Origin: Ephydatia muelleri
Taxonomy: Eukaryota; Porifera; Demospongiae; Spongillida; Spongillidae
Direction of reading: 5' to 3'
Length of the DNA: 64,000 bases
Assembly: GCA_013339895.1 (NCBI GenBank)
Contig: JABACO010000011.1
Coordinates: 9,014,546-9,078,545, forward strand
The position numbers and the translations under genes were made by a program. The notes under the pieces are model-generated. The model did not search any database and was not told where the DNA came from. It saw nothing but the letters and a program-made list of their open reading frames with translations. Below, one piece after another: positions 1 through 11,900 of this stretch. Every line of letters starts with the position of its first letter. Position 1 is the stretch's first letter.

Positions 1-3000
1 GCAGTACATGAAGGTTGGCCGTACATGAGGGTAGCAGTACATGAGGGTGACAGTACATGAAGGTGGCAGTACATGAAAGTGGCAGTACACGAAGGTGGCA
101 GTACACGAAGGTGGCAGTACATGAAGGTGGCAGTACATGAAGGTGGCAGTACATGAAGGTGGCAGTACATGAAGGTGGCAGTACATGAGGGTGGCAGTAC
201 ATGAGGGTGGCAGTACATGAAGGTGGTAGTACATGAAGGTGGCAGTACATGAAGTGGCAGTACATGAAGGTGGCAGTACATGAAGGTGGCAGTACATGAA
301 GGTGGTAGTACATGAAGGTGGCAGTACATGAAGGTGACAGTACATGAAGGTGGTAGTACATGAAGGTGGCAGTACATGAGGGTGGCAGTACATGAAGGTG
401 GTAGTACATGAAGGTGGCAGTACATGAAGGTGGCAGTACATGAAGGTGGCAGTACATGAAGGTGGCAGTACACGAAGGTGGCAGTACACGAAGGTGGCAG
501 TACACGAAGGTGGCAGTACATGAAGGTGGCAGTACATGAAGGTGACAGTACATGAAGGTGACAGTACATGAAGGTGGCAGTACATGAAGGTGGCAGTACA
601 TGAAGGTGGCAGTACAGAGGGTGGCAGTACATGAAGTGGCAGTACTGAAGGTGGCAGTACATGAGGTGGCAGTACATGAGGGTGGCAGTACATGAAGGTG
701 GCAGTACATGAAGGTGTCGTACATGAAGGTACATGAGGTGGCAGTACATGAGGGTCAGTACATGAGTAGTTGGCAGTACATGAGGGTAGCAGTACATGAG
801 GGTGACAGTACATGAAGGTGGCAGTACATGAAGGTGGCAGTACACGAAGGTGGCAGTACATGAAGGTGGCAGTACACGAAGGTGGCAGTACATGAGGTGG
901 CAGTACATGAAGGTGACAGTACAGGTGACAGTACTGAAGGTGGCAGTACATGAAGGTGACAGTACATGAATGTGGTAGTCATGAAGGTGCAGTACATGAG
1001 GTGGCAGTACATGAGGTGGTAGTACATGAAGGTGGCAGTACATGATAGTGGCAGTACATGAAGGTGGCAGTACATGAAGGTGGTAGTACATGAAGGTGGC
1101 AGTACATGAAGGTGGCAGTACATGAAGGTGGCAGTACATGAGGGTGGCAGTACATGAAGGTGGCAGTACATGAAGGTGGCAGTACATGAAGGTGGCAGTA
1201 CATGAAGGTGGCAGTACATGAAGGTGACAGTACATGAAGGTGGCAGTACATGAAGGTGGCAGTACATGACGGTGGCAGTACATGAGGGTGGCAGTACATG
1301 AAGGTGGCAGTACATGAAGGTGGCAGTACATGAAGGTGTCAGTACATGACGGTGGCAGTACATGAAGGTTGGCAGTACATGAGGGTAGCAGTAGATGAGG
1401 GTGACAGTACATGAAGGTGGCAGTACATGAAGGTGGCAGTACACGAAGGTGGCAGTACATGAAGGTGGCAGTACATGAAGGTGGCAGTACATGAAGGTGG
1501 CAGTACATGAAGGTGGCAGTACACGAAGGTGGCAGTACATGAGGTAGCAGTACATGAAGGTGACAGTACATGAAGGTGACAGTACATGAAGGTGGCAGTA
1601 CATGAAGGTGGTAGTACATGAAGGTGGCTGTACATGAAGGTGGTAGTACATGAAGGTGGTAGTACATGAGGGTGGCAGTACATGAGGGTGGCAGTACATG
1701 AAGGTGGTAGTACATGAAGGTGGCAGTACATGAAGTAGCAGTACATGAAGGTGGCAGTACATGAAGGTGGTAGTACATGAAGGTGGCAGTACATGAAGGT
1801 GGCAGTACATGAAGGTGGCAGTACATGAAGGTGGCAGTACATGAAGGTGGCAGTACATGAAGGTGGCAGTACACGAAGGTGGCAGTACACGAAGGTGGCA
1901 GTACATGAAGGTGGCAGTACATGAAGGTGACAGTACATGAAGGTGACAGTACATGAAGGTGGCAGTACATGAAGGTGGCAGTACATGAGGGTGGCAGTAC
2001 ATGAGGGTGGCAGTACATGAAGGTGGCAGTACATGAAGGTGGCAGTACATGAAGGTGGTAGTACATGAAGGTGGCAGTACATGAAGGTGGTAGTACATGA
2101 AGGTGGTAGTACATGAGGGTGGCAGTACATGAGGGTGGCAGTACATGAAGGTGGCAGTACATGAAGGTGGCAGTACATGAAGGTGGTAGTACATGAAGGT
2201 GGCAGTACATGAAGGTGGTAGTACATGAAGGTGGTAGTACATGAGGGTGGCAGTACATGAGGGTGGCAGTACATGAAGGTGGTAGTACATGAAGGTGGCA
2301 GTACATGAAGTGGCAGTACATGAAGGTGGCAGTACATGAAGGTGGCAGTACATGAAGGTGGTAGTACATGAAGGTGGCATTACATGAAGGTGACAGTACA
2401 TGAAGGTGGTAGTACATGAAGGTGGCAGTACATGAGGGTGGCAGTACATGAAGGTGGTAGTACATGAAGGTGGCAGTACATGAAGGTGGCAGTACATGAA
2501 GGTGGCAGTACATGAAGGTGGCAGTACACGAAGGTGGCAGTACACGAAGGTGGCAGTACATGAAGGTGGCAGTACAAGAAGGTGACAGTACATGAAGGTG
2601 ACAGTACATGAAGGTGGCAGTACATGAAGGTGGCAGTACATGAAGGTGGCAGTACATGAGGGTGGCAGTACATGAGGGTGGCAGTACATGAAGGTGGCAG
2701 TACATGAAGGTGGCAGTACATGAAGGTGGTAGTACATGAAGGTGGTAGTACATGAGGGTGGCAGTACATGAGGGTGGCAGTACATGAAGGTGGTAGTACA
2801 TGAGGGTGGCAGTACATGAAGGTCAGTACATGAAGGTGGTAGTACATGAAGGTGGCAGTACATGAAGGTGGCAGTACATGAAGGTGACAGTACATGAAGG
2901 TGACAGTACATGAAGGTGGCAGTACATGAGGGTGGCAGTACATGAAGGTGGCAGTACATGAGGGTGGCAGTACATGAGGGTGGCAGTACATGAAGGTGGC

Positions 3001-3591
3001 AGTACATGAAGGTGGCAGTACATGAAGGTGGTAGTACATGAAGGTGGTAGTACATGAGGGTGGCAGTACATGAGGGTGGCAGTACATGAAGGTGGTAGTA
3101 CATGAAGGTGGCAGTACATGAAGTGGCAGTACATGAAGGTGGCAGTACATGAAGGTGGCAGTACATGAAGGTGGTAGTACATGAGGGTGGCAGTACATGA
3201 GGGTGGCAGTACATGAAGGTGGTAGTACATGAAGGTGGCAGTACATGGAGTGGCAGTACATGAAGGTGGCAGTACATGAAGGTGGCAGTACATGAAGGTG
3301 GTAGTACATGAAGGTGGCAGTACATGAAGGTGACAGTACATGAAGGTGGTAGTACATGAGGGTGGCAGTACATGAGGGTGGCAGTACATGAAGGTGGTAG
3401 TACATGAAGGTGGCAGTACATGAAGGTGGCAGTACATGAAGGTGGTAGTACATGAAGGTGGCAGTACATGAAGGTGGCAGTACATGAAGGTGGCAGTACA
3501 TGAAGGTGACAGTACATGAAGGTGGCAGTACATGAAGGTGGCAGTACATGAAGGTGGTAGTACATGAAGGTGGCAGTACATGAAGGTGACA
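1..3591 (+). repeat. 16-bp minisatellite array 1 (VNTR upstream of orphan exon 1)
   Basis: Over 220 head-to-tail copies of GGTGGCAGTACATGAA run from the window edge, so the array extends beyond it. Common variants are GGTGGTAG, GGTGACAG, TACACGAA and ATGAGG versions, plus a few one-base indels. The array ends in GGTGACA directly before a short unique stretch and a TATA box. The same unit occurs at 8568, 42138 and, inverted, at 60800. The minus strand is open in all three frames because the unit's reverse complement has no stop triplet; I do not call that a gene. Confidence 0.97.
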
Positions 3592-3685
3592 TTTATAGTT
3601 AAGACACATCTTTGTTTAGGTGTGGTGCTTCCACTAGTATAAACGCTATGTGTATGTCGTGCACGTGATCACGACCGAGAAACCC
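3592..3685 (+). promoter_or_regulatory. Core promoter of RPTP family, orphan copy
   Basis: About 95 bp between array 1 and the first ATG hold TATAAA at 3638-3643 and the E-box palindrome CACGTG at 3662-3667. Near-identical sequence precedes gene A (8829-8951) and C (60139-60297, minus). The 43-bp spacing of TATAAA to the ATG fits a TATA promoter with a very short leader. Promoter function is inferred from conservation and motif order. Confidence 0.55.
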
Positions 3686-3743
3686 ATGTACATGTACGTG
3701 CTCGCATACACTGTTCTTTGTGTTCTTCCACATCTATCCTCAG
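3686..3743 (+). CDS. Orphan signal-peptide exon 1 of the RPTP family
   Basis: This 58-bp exon starts [10 protein letters not shown], has a hydrophobic core ending near a PHLSS cleavage-like region, and ends TCAG|GTACGT in phase 1. It matches exon 1 of gene A (8952-9009). No exon 2 follows: intron-like sequence runs to 4181 and is then interrupted by a hAT element and a Gypsy relic before a second promoter and exon 1. It may be a duplicated dead first exon, or an alternative first exon that splices onto gene A exon 2 at 9647, since the donor phase is right and the strand is the same. Confidence 0.6.
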
Positions 3744-4181
3744 GTACGTCCAATTGGTATTACTGCTTCAAGTCGGGCATATGTGTGCATGCAATTCCGC
3801 TAAATGTGTCTGTTTTTCTGCACTGCGCGACTGCACGCGGGTCGCCAGTTACAAACTCAAATCTCATTTCATTACCGAGTGGGTATAGGCCAACTTGGTT
3901 TGCGTTTTTGCAAAGCTATCGTTGTTAATAACAACTAAAAAGAAACTCCGCCGCACTGCGCATCACGCCGAGGTCGTGGGCGAGGTTACATATCGTAGAT
4001 GGTCAATCATTTGTGAAATCAACTATTGATTAGCTCAATTCCTCCGCTAAACCACAATCTGGTACACTATTACCTAAGCCAACAACGGAAAGCCAACGTG
4101 CTCAGCGGTGCATGATGTATACCTATGTACTAATAATCCTGGTAAACTACATAATGTATGCATCGCAGAGTTATCATCGTG
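3744..4181 (+). other. Intron-1 remnant of the RPTP family, truncated by hAT
   Basis: This closely matches 9010-9430 (gene A intron 1), with recognisable counterparts at 49760-50100 (B) and 60080-59700 (C, minus). The shared blocks include CATCACGCCGAGGTCGT and CAGCGGTGCATGATG. Similarity stops near 4176 where the hAT terminal repeat begins. No coding potential is seen. Confidence 0.7.
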
Positions 4182-4349
4182 TCATAGGCGTCCGCTCATT
4201 TATTTTCAGGGGGGGGGCAATGAAGACAAGAACCAAACCCGGGGGGGGGGGGGGGGGGGGTGCGGGAGGGGGAGTGCCCCTCCCGCACGAATTCGAAGCG
4301 CAGAAAGCTTTATGTGTACAAATGTATTTATGCGCGAAAAGTCACGAAA

Positions 4350-5234
4350 ACAGATGCACGATTCAAAGACAGCAAAACGTTAATTAGCATACTATTCTTG
4401 AAATAGAAACTGTAGGCGCCTTGGTTCAAGTCCAAATTCTGTAACCACTCTTTCAATAAATTGTTGTTTGGAAGTGCTAATCTTCTCCCTGTGAACACTG
4501 ATCATGCATGCAAAGTCCATTAAGCCGGTCTTCAGTCATGGTAGAACCTAGCCACGTTTTGACCCTTCTTAAAGTGCTAAATGATCTTTCAACAGTGCAC
4601 GTTGACACAGGAAGGGCCATTGCTGTACAAATAGCTTTGCGCACTGCAGGAAATAGTATGGCCTCACCTTACCTGGATTCCATCATTTCATCTTTACAGC
4701 TCAGATTCTCATCTGAAAATGGTCCCTGCTTTAGCATCTTTAAGCTTTATCCACCTGAAATGGCAAAACTTACTTTAGATGATTTCAAAAGAATTGTGCA
4801 ACATATCCATTCTATATACGGATATGATAATTTCATTGAGGAAGCAAATACATGGTACCAGGTGTGGAGTAGCAGGGAATTCCAAGTGAACCAGTTGGGT
4901 TTCATTGACATGTTCAATGAGGCCATACTATTTCCTGCAGTGCGCAAAGCTATTTGTACAGCAATGGCCCTTCCTGTGTCAACGTGCACTGTTGAAAGAT
5001 CATTTAGCACTTTAAGAAGGGTCAAAACGTGGCTACGTTCTACCATGACTGAAGACCGGCTTAATGGACTTTGCATGCATGATCAGTGTTCACAGGGAGA
5101 AGATTAGCACTTCCAAACAACAATTTATTGAAAGAGTGGTTACAGAATTTGGACTTGAACCAAGGCGCCTACAGTTTCTATTTCAAGAATAGTATGCTAA
5201 TTAACGTTTTGCTGTCTTTGAATCGTGCATCTGT
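4350..5234. repeat. 317-bp inverted repeat flanking a flipped hAT segment
   Basis: The left arm 4350-4666 and right arm 4918-5234 are near-perfect reverse complements (one C/G difference seen near 4550) around a 251-bp spacer. The spacer plus right arm encode the hAT C-terminal dimerisation domain on the plus strand, with the signature TVERSFSTLRRVKT and end at 5107, opposite to the rest of the transposase. The left arm carries the same C-terminal end in the original minus orientation. Confidence 0.85.
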
Positions 5235-7171
5235 ACACTGATCTTCGGTAGTATTCTTCAACCGAATCGGACGGTGAATTAGAACGATGGATTTGCCTTG
5301 AAGCCAACCTGGGCATGTGAATTTCAATACCTAGGTCATTGGCTAATTCCTTTGCTTTGCAAAATATATCTCTAAAGAAACCATCACACTCCTCCCTATG
5401 TTTGGACATAATGGTTACCATTTCATGAATGTGACCCTGTATTTTCAACAGATCAAGTTGAACTGATTGCAAGAATTGTGCTGTTGGCTCCAGCATTGAT
5501 GCATACTTTGCAATGATGACTATGCATATTATGCAAGATGATGCAGTTACTGCACAGAACAACTGATGTGCTTCTTGTCGACACTTTACACTAGCACTAG
5601 CTGACTCACTCAATTCTTGAAGAGTTTTAACAATTGTGGTAAAGTTCTCGAAGAATACTCGTATGCTTGTGTATTTAGCAGTCCATCTAGTTTCACACAG
5701 CATTGGTATATTGGGTATTAAATGGCGCTGTATAGTGCTGTCGCGAAAGAATTTGATCACAGACTTTATTGTGCCAACAGAATTTCGCACAACACTAAGG
5801 CTATTTAAATCATTAACAACCAGATTCAGCCTGTGTGAAGAGCAGTGAACAAAAAATGCCTTTGGAAATTTTTGTTTGATAATAGCTTGGACTCCTCCCT
5901 GTATTCCTGCCATAGCAGAACACCCATCATAGCCCTGCCCAACCAGTTTAGACATATCAAGGCCAATTTCCAAGCAACTATCCAAAATTGCACATGCAAT
6001 TGCTTCTGCAGTCACCTGATGTAAATGAACATAACCTAAAAACTCCTCATGGATACGTGGAGTTGCTGAATTGGTTTCCATGTACCTAACAGCCAATGAC
6101 AATTGTTCTTTGCCTGATATGTCTGCTGTTTCATCAGCCAATATTGAGAATGCTGCAGAACTATTGGCTGCTTGAACTACATCACGTTGCAGTAGCCTTC
6201 CACAAATCTCCACTATTTCATTTTGGGTCCTCACAGATGTATATCGTGCAGCATGTGAAGCTGTCTCCATATGATGTTTTAGGATTTCATCACCAGATTC
6301 AATACGAAAATGAAGCAAATCTTGAAAGTTCCCACAAGAACTAGAATGTCCACGTAAAGAAAGATCATGGGTCCCGCAAAACACGATTGAGGATACAATT
6401 GGATAAAGCTTCTTCCTATTGTCCTCAATAGTTTTCAAGTGAACATCACTCAGTTTTTGAACAACGGAAAGCTGCTTTCGCTCACATATGCTAAGGAAAT
6501 TTGTTGCATCACCATGAGAGCCTTGATGCCAGCTTGATTTCATGTGTTCTTTGGCATAGGAATGAAAGTCTTTATAACGCGTAAAAGGTGTAGCAATGCC
6601 AATGAAGCCGCCTTGAAAACCTCTTGAAACTTTCTGAGGAAAAAGAACACAGAACTTGCAGAAAGCTCCTTTTAGGTGACGAGAATAAGCCAACCAAGGA
6701 GAGTAGTCTTTAAGCCACAGTTGTCGAAATGAACGAGATCCCGATGCATCCTCTTTAAATTCATAGTTTTCTGGGGGAATCCAGCAGCTCGTTAGCAACT
6801 CGTACCGTCTATGATCGGGGAAATTCGTGCGGTTAACGTAGAGACCAATATCAAATTGGTTGATGTACGTCACGATCGACTTCGGTTGTGGTTACAGCCG
6901 ACGCTGTACTGGCTGTGTGCGATTGCGAAAAAGAAACGCCAGGTTCAAAATCGGCTCGTGACTGAATGGTCGGCATAGCAGATGATTGTATGCATATGGC
7001 TGCTTCGTTTACTTCGCAGTCAGAGTCTAGGACTATGACAAGGGGTGATCCTTCATAGTCGGCTACCTGCCTAGCGCTGCTTTGTAATGTAGCATCTGAC
7101 GGGGAGTTGCATACTGCTGTTGTGGATGGTGCATCACTGGTGAGTTTGACCTTTTTCACGAATCTATCCAT
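5235..7171 (-). pseudogene. hAT transposase, N-terminal and catalytic part
   Basis: The probable start is MDRFVKKVKL at 7171. The reading frame changes near 6860-6880, then runs through a TTF-type zinc-finger-like region (FCKFCVLFP) and a DUF4371/hAT RNase-H-like core (SILADETADISG, GYDGCSAMAG, HCSSHRLNL, ETRWTAKY). It stops making sense at 5234, where the right arm of an inverted duplication begins, and adds a short out-of-family tail ending QNVN. The conserved C-terminal dimerisation segment lies in flipped orientation at 4667-5107. With a frameshift and an inversion it should not make an active transposase. Confidence 0.8.
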
Positions 7172-7331
7172 TCTCTCTGAACCGTATAAACACGTGCGCA
7201 AAGCTGCGGTTATCACCACGAGCTGTAGTTATAATATTTGAGTAATCATGAATATTAATAAGCTGGGGTACGCAGGGGGGGGGGGGGGGGGGCAAATGCC
7301 CCCCCTTGCCCCATCGAGCGGACGCCTATGA

Positions 7332-8567
7332 TGCCAGTCACAGTGACAGAAACGCAGGCAAAGCACATGTACGTGTACCTGCACCCGAGCATGATTCCAA
7401 AACATTCAGTGCAGGTTGGGAATCTGGGGTGACACTGGAGAGAAACTGAGTGGTGTCCAATTGCAGGAATTGACATGGCAGAGATGAACAGTGAGGTGAT
7501 GATTGAAGACTGTGCAGTCCCACACTATGAAGAAAAGGTGGACTACGAGTTTCCCAAAGATGTGAAGACGTGTTTTGTAGCCGCTGTAGGGAAATTTAAG
7601 GATCTCTTCATCACTAATCCGGGAACAGTGACCTCCCACCACACCACCACCACAGGACCTCCTGTTTGAGGAGACACTTAGATAAAGTTCTTCAGTGACT
7701 GCAGGAGGCAGGGTTAACCCTACGAGGCAGCAAATGCCAAATAGTACTCCCTGAGGTTGCATTCCTTGTACATGCCTTCTCAGGAGTGGGAGTGATGCCA
7801 GACAATGATAAGATCACGACACTGGAAGAGTGGCCTACTCCATGCAATGCAAATATGCAGTTTCTGGGACTGGCTTCTTACTACAGGTGATTTGTGTCAA
7901 GGTTTGCAGACATTGCAGAACCTCTGCACCACCTAACACAAAGGAAGCCCAGTTCTGCTGGAATGCAATGAGTCCTTCAAGTGCTTGAAGAGGACGCTGG
8001 CAGAGACACCTATATTAGTATTGGATCCCACACTTTGACATGCAAGCTAGCCACTTTGTTCTTCAAACTGATGCTAGTGCTGGGGGATTGGGTACAGTAC
8101 TGCAGCAGAATGGGCATGTTATTGCCTATGCAAGTTGTGTGATGAACAAGGCTGAATGTAACTACAGCGTCATACAATGAAGTGCTTGGCAGCAGTGCAT
8201 GGCATGAAGCAGTTCAGGCACTCTTGTAGGCATGGTAGGCTTTGTCTGCTGGCGAACCGTACATTCCTTACAATGACACTCCACATCTTGTGCCATGTTG
8301 ATCCAGTATGTCACGTCTCAGTTGGTAAAGGGTCTTCTGTGCACCTTGATGGCCTGCCTTAGGTGAGTCATGACACTGCTGCAATGCATCTTTCTGGAGC
8401 ATTACTGGAAGAACTGGTACTGTTGCTGTGTCTGAGGTTGGCCCAGGTGTATAATGTCTCCACACAATGCCATCCTTTAAGAGAAGTTGAGCCCACAATT
8501 GAGAGTACCTCCTGAATGGGGGCTTCCACCAATTGATAGTTGTAGGGTGACTTGACAATTGCAACAC
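7332..8567 (+). mobile_element. Gypsy-type LTR retrotransposon pol relic
   Basis: On the plus strand, 7475-7669 encodes a pre-RT segment (MAEMNSEVMIEDC, then KDLFITNPGTVTS and TTTGPPV). After a deletion of the RT core, 7710-8200 resembles the end of RT and the start of RNase H (LRGSKC, FVLQTDASAGGLG, NGHVIAYAS, NKAECNYSVIQ) with frame breaks. From about 8266 to 8560 the strand flips: the minus strand encodes an integrase zinc-binding segment (QQCHDSPKAGHQGAQKTLYQ). No LTRs are seen. It is a dead, inverted composite that ends where array 2 begins. Confidence 0.75.
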
Positions 8568-8828
8568 ACATGAGGGTGGCAGTACATGAAGGTGGCAGTA
8601 CATGAAGATGGCAGTACATGAAGGTGGCAGTACATGAAGGTGGCAGTACATGAAGGTGGCAGTACATGAAGGTGGCAGTACATGAAGGTGGCAGTACATG
8701 AAGGTGGCAGTACATGAGGGTGGCAGTTGGCAGTACATGAAGGTGGCAGTACATGAGGGTGGCAGTACATGAAGGTGGCAGTACATGAAGGTGGCAGTAC
8801 ATGAAGGTGGCAGTACATGAAGGTGACA
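8568..8828 (+). repeat. 16-bp minisatellite array 2, upstream of gene A
   Basis: About 16 copies of GGTGGCAGTACATGAA, all in the orientation of gene A, end in GGTGACA about 46 bp before the first TATAAA. This is far shorter than array 1 (over 3.5 kb) or array 3 (4.75 kb), which suggests copy-number instability. Confidence 0.95.
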
Positions 8829-8951
8829 TTTATAGTTAAGACGCATCCTTGTTTAGATGTGGTACTTCCATTAGTATAAACACTATTTAGTGCTTCCATT
8901 AGTATAAACACTATTGTACATGTTGTGCACGTGATAACGACCGAGAAACCC
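8829..8951 (+). promoter_or_regulatory. Core promoter of gene A with duplicated TATA block
   Basis: TATAAA occurs at 8875-8880 and again at 8903-8908 because a roughly 28-bp block (CTTCCATTAGTATAAACACT) is duplicated. CACGTG follows at 8928-8933 and the start codon at 8952. The block is single in the orphan copy and doubled in copy C. Function is inferred from position and conservation. Confidence 0.6.
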
Positions 8952-11900
8952 ATGTACATGTACGTGCTCGCATACACTGTTCTTTGTGTTCTTCCACATC
9001 TATCCTCAGGTACGTCCAATTGGTATTACTGATTCAAGTCGGGCATATGTGTGCAATTCCGCGAAATGTGCCTGTTTTCTGCACTGCACGACTGCACGCG
9101 GGTCGCCAGTTACAAACCTTATTACTAAGTGGGTATAGGCCAACTTGATTTGCGTTCTTGCAAAGCTACCGTTGTTAATAACAACTAAACGAAACTCCGC
9201 CGCACTGCGCATCACGCCGAGGTCGTGGGCGAGGCTACAAATCAATGAAATCAACTATTGTACCCTCCGCTAAATCACACTGATACGCTATTACCTAAGC
9301 CAACAACGGAACGCCAACGTGCTCAGCGGTGCATGATGCATACCTATGTACTAGTAATCCTGGCAGAGATAATATTATCTCTGATCATAGTAAACTACAT
9401 ACATGTATGCATCGCGGAGTTTATAATTATAATACAATCATAGTTTAGTATCTTGTAACACTTTGCAACCTGATCTGTGCTCATTGCATGCATTGAGCTA
9501 AGCTGAGCTTTAGAATACGGTAGTAACAAATGGAAGAGTTGGTAGCTTTTTTCTCTACCGAACAAATCATATTGCCGAAGATCTACGGGACCGTCGCTAA
9601 CACCAGTGGCGAGGTGTGTTATGACAGCAATATTGCATACATGCAGGCCAGAGCATCACCTGGAATGGACAAGTGGTCAGAAACAACAGTCTGGTGTCCC
9701 TTTCAGCAGTTCTGCAGAGAGTGAGTGCACCAAATGAAACACTGTATCCTCTGGTGTGCCAGGGAATTACAGTTGGACAGTGGTATGAACCAAGTGGAGT
9801 CCTGTTTCCCCTAGCAACACCTGACCCTGTATCAACTCCTGGAGGTTTGGGTCAACGAAATGTGTCAGGAGGAGTAGAGCTGTATAAAGGAAGTCCTTCT
9901 GTCTTCCCACATGGTGTTCAATGTTGTACCAATACCACCATCACACTCTGTGTTGGAATGTACAGTGATCTCACACTAGCACAATCAGCATCAGTCAATC
10001 TGCCTACATCAAATGGTTATAACTATGGTCTCTCTGTAGCAGCCACTTGTAAGTAGAGAGGAAAGTACATCACATGTGTTATGGAAGTCTTGACTCTCCC
10101 ACAGATGGTCCTAACATCACAGGAGGTGTCCAGTTTCAGCTGTTGACACCTACAAATGTTGATCCACCAGTGTTCCAGTTGACCTGCACCAGCACTAGTT
10201 CTCCTCCTACAGATGTGCTGTGGACCACTAATGGAAGTCCAGTGAGTAATACTTCCTCTCAGATAGTGACAGATCGACCAACATCTACTTACAACAACAC
10301 TCTGACTGTGACTGGGAGAGCATATGGGATGTACACATGCACTGTCACCACTACCTGCTCACCAGTGTGTGGAGGGTTTAATCTCAATCCAAGGTCCACT
10401 ACCTCATCCCTCACTGTACAAGGTAAGTCGTGCCTATGAAGGGTGTCTTGTACCTATAGACATGTACCTCTATACAGCTCCTCCTGGCCCACCCACTGGT
10501 GTCACTGCTGTGCAGTCTGGTCCCACATCTGTCAGTGTCTCTTGGACTGCACCAACCTCAGGTAGTCCAGTGACCAGATATGATATCTACTATGTGGCTA
10601 ATGGAGGCCCAAGTACAAGTGGAGGTTCAACCAATTCTACCTCTTATGTCCTAACAAACCTTCAAGATGGGGTTCAGTACAACATCTCTGTCATAGCTGT
10701 GGGCACATCTCTGCCATCTCTGAGTGCTAATGTGACAAGGACTTTGAGTGAGTCTCATTTTATAATTATTAAAGTTATCCATCCTTCCCTCCTATCTCAC
10801 TCCACCTCAGTCCCATCTCCACCCTCACTCACCATAGCACCAGTCACCTCCACATCCATCACTGTCATGTGGTCACAGCCTGGTGGGGAGATAGGTACCA
10901 CCTACACCCTCTCCTACACCTACCAGGGACCATGTGCTGGAACTGGAGGTGGTGGGAATGCGTCTGCTGGTAATGCTACCCAGTACACCATCACTGGACT
11001 GCAGGAGTTCAGTGCCTACACCCTCACCATCACTGCCTCCATTGGTGTAGGGAGCAGTCCTCCAGCTAGTGTGTTAGTCAACACCTCCTCAGCAGGTGAA
11101 TCAGATGACCTCATCACAAGATGGCTGACTCCCTTCCCTTCTCTCCCCACAGCTCCTTCTGCTCCTCCTAACAACCTCACTGAAGTGACCAAGACCTCCT
11201 CTAGCGTGACCATCAGTTGGGGGGAAGTCCCCTGTCAGGACCAGAACAGTGTGATACTGGAGTACAGGGTTCTCTATGGAGCTGTGACCAGTGGTGTGGG
11301 AGGGACAGTAGCTAATACCTCTGGGAGGACATTGACTGTGAATGGACTATCTCCCTATACCAACTACTCTATTGAGGTGTCAGCAGTCAACAGTGATGGA
11401 GCCATGGGCCCTTACAGTTCTCCTCTCTTTGTGGTGACTGACCAAAGCAGTATGTCAAGTACTTTGTACAAAATACAGATTGATGTATGGCACATGTGAT
11501 ACCATGCGCTGGTTCTTCTTGTGCCTCCATCTTTCTCATTTACTTCCTCACCAGCTGCACCAGGACCAGTGACTGGACTCCAAGCCTTCAACAAGACCTT
11601 CACAACCATCACACTCACATGGCAACCTCCTCCTGTCCCCAATGGGGTGATCATCATGTATCAGGTGACCTACTCCACCAATGGAGTAGTCAACACCTAC
11701 AACACAACCACACCCCCAGTGACAATAACAGGGCTGGTACCAAGGACCACCTACACCTTCTCTGTCACTGCTTACACCATCAGAGGACCAGGGACACCAC
11801 TACAAGTACAGACCAGGACTGCAGATATACGTGAGTGATCTTCATTAGCACTTGTAGCTCTTCCACTTCTCTTGTAGGGCGTGGTTATCAAACTAGAGAC

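Larger units (their letters stand above)
4182..7331 (-). mobile_element. hAT-superfamily DNA transposon, internally rearranged
   Basis: The ends carry matching inverted termini, TCATAGGCGTCCGCTC at 4182-4197 and its complement at 7316-7331. Both subterminal regions have long G or C runs (4211, 4240-4260, 7276-7292). The interior encodes a hAT/DUF4371-type transposase (ZMYM1 or P52rIPK-like family) on the minus strand. No perfect 8-bp target duplication flanks it (TCGTGTCA versus TGATGCCA if the element starts at TAGGCG). It interrupts the orphan copy of RPTP intron 1. Confidence 0.8.

Noticed and set aside
4211..4262. Poly-G tracts as telomere-like or regulatory sequence
   Set aside because: Located symmetrically near the hAT ends (also 7276-7292) and best explained as subterminal parts of the element with homopolymer expansion.
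4418..4440. Possible tRNA B-box (GGTTCAAGTCC)
   Set aside because: No A-box or cloverleaf partner; it lies in the hAT 3' region and is repeated in the inverted arm.
9530..9724. ORF starting MEELVAFFS in gene A intron 1, with a matching ATG near 50152 and 59593
   Set aside because: It reads through the exon-2 acceptor in the wrong frame in A. The signal-peptide exon at 8952 with a phase-1 donor gives a consistent model in A and B. The similarity is intron conservation.
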